From Halobacteriales archaeon SW_10_68_16 (GTDB lineage Archaea > Halobacteriota > Halobacteria > Halobacteriales > Haloarculaceae): a stretch of DNA of 9,470 nt. The notes below the pieces were generated by a model, which had not been told where the DNA came from, made no database searches, and was given only the letters and a program-made list of their open reading frames with translations. Of this stretch, positions 6,022 to 9,470 are shown in pieces. Location: positions 857 to 10,326 of the forward strand of contig PXSG01000030.1 of the NCBI GenBank assembly GCA_003023485.1, read 5' to 3'. Each line of letters opens with the position of its first letter. Positions within the stretch are counted from its first letter, which is position 1. The translations under genes and the position numbers were made by a program.

Positions 6022-7451
6022 ATGGACAGGACGCCGTCACCGCGGACAGACGTCTGCATCGTTGGTGCGGGCCCGGCAGGTGCGCTGGTGGCCACACGCC
6101 TCGCCGCGGCCGGCCACGACGTCGTCGTCCTGGAGGCCGGGCCCCGGTTCGAGGACGACGACCGCGAGGGGCGCATGGAGCGGTCGATCCGTCTCGCACA
6201 CGACGGCTCGGTCTGGGGGATGGGCGGCGAACGCGACGCCTTCTCGGCGACCGGCCAACGGTTCTACCCGCTGAACAGCGCCCGCGTGAAGGGCGTCGGC
6301 GGCACGACCCTGCACTGGCAGGGGATGGCGGACCTCCGGCCCTACTACGCCGCCGCGGAGGGCGAACTCGGCGTCGCGGGGGCCGACGACAATCCCTTCG
6401 CGCCGCCACGCGAGGAGCCGTTCCCGATGGCCGCGTTCCCGCCGAGTTACAGCGACTCGCTGTTCGCCGAAGCCTGCGAGCGACTCGGTATCGCGACCCA
6501 CTCGGTCCCGAACGCGCGCAACTCCGAACCCTACGACGGGCGCGGGCCCTGCGTGGGCTACGGGACCTGCCAGCCCGTCTGTCCCTCCGGCGCGAAGTAC
6601 AGCGCCGGCGTCCACGTCCGCGAGGCCGAGGCCCACGGCGCCCGCGTCCTCACCCGCGTGCCGGTCCAGCGGCTCGTCACCGGCGGCGGCGGGGAGTGCC
6701 TCAAGGCCGCCGTCTCAGCGGCCTCGTCGGGCGCTACTTCATGGAGCACCTGTTCGCCGGCGCCGGCGGGACGCTGGACCGTCGGACCAGGCAAAACCAC
6801 GTCGGCTTCGTCACCAGCGAGACCCACCAGTTTTACGACGACCCCGGCCAGGCCGTCACCGACGCCGCTGGCGACGTCGTGGTCCCGCCGAGCGAAGAGC
6901 GGCTGGCGCCGATGAAACTGGAGTTTTTCAACTACGCCGGCCCCTCGCCCGTCGAACTCGCTTTGGGCGGTGACGAGTGGGGCGACGCCCTGCTCGACTC
7001 GCTCCGGGAGGCGTACGGCCACAGCATCGCGATGGGCGGACTCGTCGGGCAACGGCCCCGTCCCGAGAACCGCGTCACCCTCGACACGTCGAGGACTGAC
7101 GACCACGGCAACCCCGTGCCCGACATCCGGTGGTCGCTGGGTGACCGGACCCGCCGGACGCTCTCGCGGGCGACCGACATCCAGCAGGCCGTCCTGGCGG
7201 AACTGGGCGTCGACATCGGATGGACGGTCGGCCCGGAGGACACCGGCCCGGCCTACCACCACATGGGGACGACGCGGATGGGGCGCGACCCCGACGAGAG
7301 CGTCGTCAACCCGCGGTTGCGGACCCACGACATCGCGAACCTCACCGTCGCGTCCAGTAGCGTCTTCGTCACCGCGGGCGCGATGAACCCCACGCTGACC
7401 ATCGCCGCGCTCGCGCTGAAAGCCGCCGACCACGTCGAAGCGGATCTGTGA
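6022..7451 (+). pseudogene. GMC-family FAD oxidoreductase, disrupted by two internal deletions
   Basis: The product is a flavin-dependent dehydrogenase of the GMC family, nearest in type to large subunits of gluconate, fructose or glucose dehydrogenases. The N-terminal part (6022 to about 6715) has the FAD-binding VCIVGAGPAG (11-20) with E38, GVGGTTLHW (91-99), and C177-x5-C183-x3-C187, which resembles the [3Fe-4S] ligands of that subgroup. The C-terminal part is in another frame (about 6717-7451) and has the active-site region YHHMGTTRMG (7254 on) and the GAMNPTLTIA helix with the catalytic-type Asn (7386). Together they give about 475 residues, against roughly 550 expected. LHWQGM runs straight into DLRPYYAAAE near 6325, omitting about 25-30 residues in frame. 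About 45-50 residues, including the usual GGVETPRLLL segment, are missing near 6715 with a frame change. It is either a decayed gene or an assembly error; the ancestral family is certain. Confidence 0.8.
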
Positions 7452-7454
7452 CGT

Positions 7455-7514
7455 TCAGAAGTCCGGGCCGCGCTCGCCGGGGCCGCTGTGTGCTGCGATC
7501 ATGTAGGTCATCAT
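7455..7514 (-). CDS. Candidate 19-residue ORF (weak)
   Basis: A minus-strand reading frame starting with two ATG codons encodes 19 residues with nearly all third positions G or C, ending GPGERGPDF. There is no convincing TATA box at leaderless spacing and no Shine-Dalgarno site. It lies in the 142-base gap between the GMC gene and the 80-residue membrane protein. In such GC-rich DNA this can arise by chance, so it is listed only as a candidate. Confidence 0.15.
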   Translation of the reverse strand: MMTYMIAAHSGPGERGPDF

Positions 7515-7574
7515 AGTGACCGCTGTAAGTCGTTTCCGGATCGACCACACGACGTAGCGCGGTCGACACGGTAA

Positions 7575-7594
7575 ATCGTGACAGCGATCACGAT
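7575..7594 (-). terminator. Inverted repeat directly after the stop of the 80-residue membrane protein
   Basis: ATCGTGA (7575-7581), a 6-base loop, and TCACGAT (7588-7594) form a perfect 7-bp stem that overlaps the TGA stop of the minus-strand gene ending at 7594. On that strand the stem is followed by TTTACC. It may terminate that transcript or stabilise its 3' end; it could also be a protein-binding palindrome. The short T-run makes the terminator call tentative. Confidence 0.4.
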
Positions 7595-7836
7595 CACTGC
7601 TCCTCCTCGGGCGTCTCCACGACGCGCCCTGCCAGGCGTTCGAGTATCGCCGCCGGCACGTCGGACGGCGAGAGCACCGCTTCCTCGAAGACCACCACCA
7701 GGGCTGCGAGCACGAGAAAGAGGGCACCCAGCCGCGGTTGTCCCTCCGCGAGTTTGAACAGGCCGAAGGCAGCCACGGGCACGGCGACCACGACGCTGGC
7801 CGCGAACTGGAGCGTCCCGATCACACTCTTCGCCAT
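7594..7836 (-). CDS. Small two-helix membrane protein, 80 aa
   Basis: This 80-residue protein has two hydrophobic segments (about residues 8-28 and 36-52) separated by the short loop EGQPRLG, then an acidic EEAVLSPSDVPAAILERL stretch and a charged C-terminal tail (VVETPEEEQ). The layout is the same as that of a small conserved haloarchaeal membrane family that I recall only as a domain of unknown function; I do not assign a role. The ATG at 7836 is chosen because in-frame codons further upstream encode an Arg/Pro-rich stretch unlike a signal or helix, and a TATA-like box sits 27 bases before it. It is divergent from trm56, with 125 bases between the starts, and has a perfect inverted repeat at its stop codon. 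Confidence 0.75.
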   Translation of the reverse strand: MAKSVIGTLQFAASVVVAVPVAAFGLFKLAEGQPRLGALFLVLAALVVVFEEAVLSPSDVPAAILERLAGRVVETPEEEQ

Positions 7837-7855
7837 GTGGTTTCTGGGACGGGAA

Positions 7856-7869
7856 CGGGCAAAAGCCCG
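7856..7869 (-). promoter_or_regulatory. Leaderless-type promoter box inside a perfect palindrome
   Basis: CGGGC-AAAA-GCCCG is a perfect 5-bp inverted repeat whose AAAA (TTTT on the minus strand) centre lies about 27 bases before the ATG at 7836, where a TATA box is expected. The box could therefore be covered by a dimeric regulator. The alternative is chance pairing of GC-rich flanks. Confidence 0.35.
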
Positions 7870-7924
7870 GCGGTCGGCCGGTCGGCGTCGAGGATGTCTC
7901 GGCCGCGCTGGCGGAAGCACTCTC

Positions 7925-7937
7925 CGAAACTGGCTAA
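7925..7937 (+). promoter_or_regulatory. Putative BRE and TATA elements of trm56
   Basis: CGAAAC (7925-7930) resembles a BRE, and CTAAC (7934-7938) is centred about 27 bases before the ATG at 7962. The GGAGG just before that ATG is too close (one base) to act as a Shine-Dalgarno site, so leaderless translation is more likely. Confidence 0.4.
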
Positions 7938-7961
7938 CGCGGAGAGCGTCTCCGGGGAGGT

Positions 7962-8504
7962 ATGCAGGGGACACCCGAGGTGGCAGTGTTGCGACTGGGC
8001 CACCGGCCGGGCCGGGACGAGCGGACGACGACCCACGTCGGCCTCACCGCCCGCGCGCTGGGTGCCGACCGCGTGATTCTGGCCGGCGACGGTGCCAGCC
8101 GTCGCGGGACCATCGAGGACATCGTCGACCGCTTCGGCGGCCCCTTCGACGTCGAGACGACCGACAGCCCGCTCGGGGTCCTCGACGAGTGGGACGGCGA
8201 TGTCGTCCACCTTACGATGTATGGCCTGCCGATCCAAGACGTCCAGGACGACATCGCGGCACGGTTCGATGCCGGAACGCCCCTGCTCGTGGCCGTCGGA
8301 GCCGGGAAAGTTCCCTTCGACGTCTACGAGGCGGCCGACCACAACGTCGCCATCACGAATCAGCCCCACTCCGAGATCGCGTCGCTCGCGGTCTTTCTCG
8401 ACCGCCTGTTCGGCGGCGCGGAACTCGACCGCGAGTGGGAGAACGCACAACAGGTCGTCGTCCCGCAGGCGGAAGGGAAACGGGTCGAAAAACGGAACGA
8501 GTGA
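7962..8504 (+). CDS. trm56: tRNA (cytidine-56-2'-O)-methyltransferase Trm56
   Basis: This SPOUT-class methyltransferase uses S-adenosylmethionine to 2'-O-methylate C56 in the T-loop of archaeal tRNAs, stabilising the D-loop/T-loop contact. It acts as a homodimer with the SAM site in a C-terminal trefoil knot. The 180-residue product is of normal length and shows the family blocks in order: VLRLGHRPGRDERTTTHVGL (9-28), ARALGADRVILAG (30-42), FGGPFDV (58-64), HLTMYGLP (83-90), LLVAVGAGKVPFDVYEAADHNVA (108-130, the knot's SAM loop begins at the Gly run) and TNQPHSEIASLAVFLDRLF (132-150). The last ~30 residues are charged, as usual in homologues. It is a single-gene unit: divergent from the 80-residue membrane protein and followed by a less GC-rich gene. 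Confidence 0.95.
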   Translation: MQGTPEVAVLRLGHRPGRDERTTTHVGLTARALGADRVILAGDGASRRGTIEDIVDRFGGPFDVETTDSPLGVLDEWDGDVVHLTMYGLPIQDVQDDIAARFDAGTPLLVAVGAGKVPFDVYEAADHNVAITNQPHSEIASLAVFLDRLFGGAELDREWENAQQVVVPQAEGKRVEKRNE

Positions 8505-8545
8505 AACTGGCTCGATCCCATCGACGCGAATCAATTGTTCGGCCC

Positions 8546-8558
8546 ACAAAACATTCAG
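8546..8558 (+). promoter_or_regulatory. AT-rich putative promoter of the 8582 gene
   Basis: ACAAAACATTC is the most AT-rich stretch between trm56 and the next gene and lies about 24-36 bases before the ATG at 8582, suiting a BRE/TATA pair for a leaderless mRNA. No Shine-Dalgarno sequence is seen. The rest of the 77-base gap contains a CAATTG palindrome (8532-8537) and no other recognisable signal. Confidence 0.35.
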
Positions 8559-8581
8559 GCATCCGAGAACGAGTTCGTTTC

Positions 8582-9441
8582 ATGGCTCTCGGCAGAAAAA
8601 TAGTCCTGGTTGTCTCTGTCGGGGCGCTCGTTTCTCTGGGGGTGCTGGGTTTGGGATTTACTATCTGGTTCGGCAGTGCCGATCAAGCGGAGTTCGTGCT
8701 TACAGCAGACCGCATACCACGAGACCAAGTGGTAGCCGACGCGACGGCGAACTTGACCGATGGGGAGGAGGCTGTCGTGGCGGAGGCGGTTCGCAATGGC
8801 TCGGCAACGACCGTCGGGACTCGGTTGGAAATCGAGCCAATGTCACAGATGGAAGGGATGTCCGCGGGGAACGGTTCGTGGTCTTCTTCACACCGGTCGA
8901 CGGGAATCACACCGACGCTCGACCCGTCAATTCACTTTCGGACACCGACATCACCAACGTCGAACACGCGTATCGGCATCTCGAGACAGAAGACAGACAG
9001 GAGACGTCGCGATTCGTGTATCGTGACCGAAAAACCGCGAACGAGTCCGTACTGGTGGGCGGAAACGTCCAGTACGTCCGCATGCGAAACGAGACGTTCC
9101 GTGTGAATGTCACCCGTCAGAGCGTGGAGCTCGAAATCTATCAGTACGCTCTGACTCGGGTGGCAGCCAACGAAACAGCGGCCGTCGAACTGCTGGTCCA
9201 CGACGCCACCGAGGAGTTGTCCGACGAGCAAACGCGTCCGATAGCCGAAGCCGTCGAGACCGGAGAATTCAGGACTCGTGGCAGTACCTTCGAAACGGCC
9301 TGGCAACCACTCGAACCGATCGCAGAACTCTGCGACGTCGAACCGCAGGATTTCGTGAACAGAGACAGGACCGCCTGTTATGTCCGCTTCGAGGGTGAGA
9401 TCTATCGGCTCGTGTTCGACGGTAGATACAGCTTCGATTAG
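8582..9441 (+). pseudogene. Membrane-anchored repeat protein, frame broken by one missing G
   Basis: I do not recognise this gene. It opens with MALGRKIVLVVSVGALVSLG and a continuous membrane helix (about residues 7-30), then a long outside domain. The frame from 8582 is coding-like up to the GGGG at 8866-8869. After it, the next frame is coding-like to the TAG at 9439-9441. Restoring one G gives an unbroken 286-residue protein (...MSAG-ERFVVFFTPVDG...). Its outer part seems to hold three degenerate repeats, each with a helix of the type L-S/T-D-x-E/D...AV and, in the last two, a strand of the type YVR-x-x-x-x-Y/F-R-V/L: about residues 58-105, 119-177 and 213-279. G+C is clearly lower than in its neighbours. 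It is either a pseudogene, a phase-variable homopolymer, or a single-base sequencing error. Confidence 0.65.
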
Positions 9442-9444
9442 CTG

Positions 9445-9461
9445 GCGAGCGAAGCGAGCGG
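9445..9461. repeat. Short direct repeat GCGAGC-GAA-GCGAGC
   Basis: Just after the last gene, GCGAGC is repeated around GAA and then runs into G/C-rich sequence that leaves the window. Similar GAGCGAAGCGAGC stretches are frequent near gene ends in haloarchaeal genomes, from my recollection. The copy here is too short and too close to the edge to classify further. Confidence 0.3.
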
Positions 9462-9470
9462 GGCGGTCGC

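Noticed and set aside
8527..8541. CGAA-TCAATTG-TTCG as an operator before the 8582 gene
   Set aside because: Pairing is imperfect in the middle and the arms are only four bases, so chance is sufficient to explain it.
7754..8581. Extending the last gene upstream to 7754 in the same open frame
   Set aside because: The extension runs through the divergent promoter region and all of trm56 in the wrong frame, giving Arg-rich nonsense. The coding-like part begins at the ATG at 8582 with a membrane helix.
1..9470. CRISPR array, insertion sequence, integrase or attachment site
   Set aside because: No regularly spaced repeats, transposase motifs, terminal inverted repeats or tRNA-linked duplications were seen anywhere in the window.

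Overview
The window is very GC-rich (about two thirds G+C over most of its length) with strongly GC-biased third codon positions and acidic proteins. Archaeal-type genes are present (a FEN-1 nuclease with a C-terminal PIP box, the SPOUT enzyme Trm56). Several genes carry an AT-rich TATA-like box about 27-29 bases before the start codon, the spacing expected of leaderless transcripts. Together these indicate a haloarchaeon (class Halobacteria); a Haloarcula-like relative is my guess, not something I can prove.

Layout. (1) 2-1387, plus strand: mnhE, mnhF and mnhG, the last three subunits of an Mrp/Mnh-type Na+/H+ antiporter. Other subunits are presumably upstream, outside the window. A 58-residue zinc-knuckle protein follows (1443-1619). 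(2) 1675-4150, minus strand: class II fumarase (TCA cycle), then FEN-1 (Okazaki flap removal and repair), each with its own putative leaderless promoter. (3) 4237-4326, plus strand: a 29-residue CPDCG microprotein divergent from FEN-1, with a perfect hairpin starting at its stop codon. (4) 4414-5121, minus strand: a probable Tat-exported lipoprotein with a Thr/Pro-rich linker and a DUF4352-like domain. (5) 5225-5971, plus strand: a multi-pass membrane protein of unknown function. (6) 5980-6000: three TTAGG/CCTAA half-sites that closely match the DtxR/IdeR metal-repressor operator, just before a GMC-family FAD oxidoreductase (6022-7451). The oxidoreductase keeps a three-cysteine motif like that of the [3Fe-4S] subgroup, but it appears broken: one probable in-frame deletion and one frame-changing deletion. 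(7) 7594-7836, minus strand: an 80-residue two-helix membrane protein, divergent from trm56 (7962-8504, plus strand). (8) 8582-9441, plus strand: a less GC-rich, membrane-anchored repeat-containing protein whose frame is broken by one missing G in a G-run.

How it fits together. Most genes are single-gene units of housekeeping function (ion homeostasis, TCA cycle, replication, tRNA modification) mixed with small haloarchaea-type proteins. The most interesting unit is the metal-repressor-like operator in front of a flavoprotein with a possible Fe-S motif. The disrupted genes (two deletions in the GMC gene, one homopolymer frameshift in the last gene) may be real decay or sequencing/assembly error; raw reads would decide.
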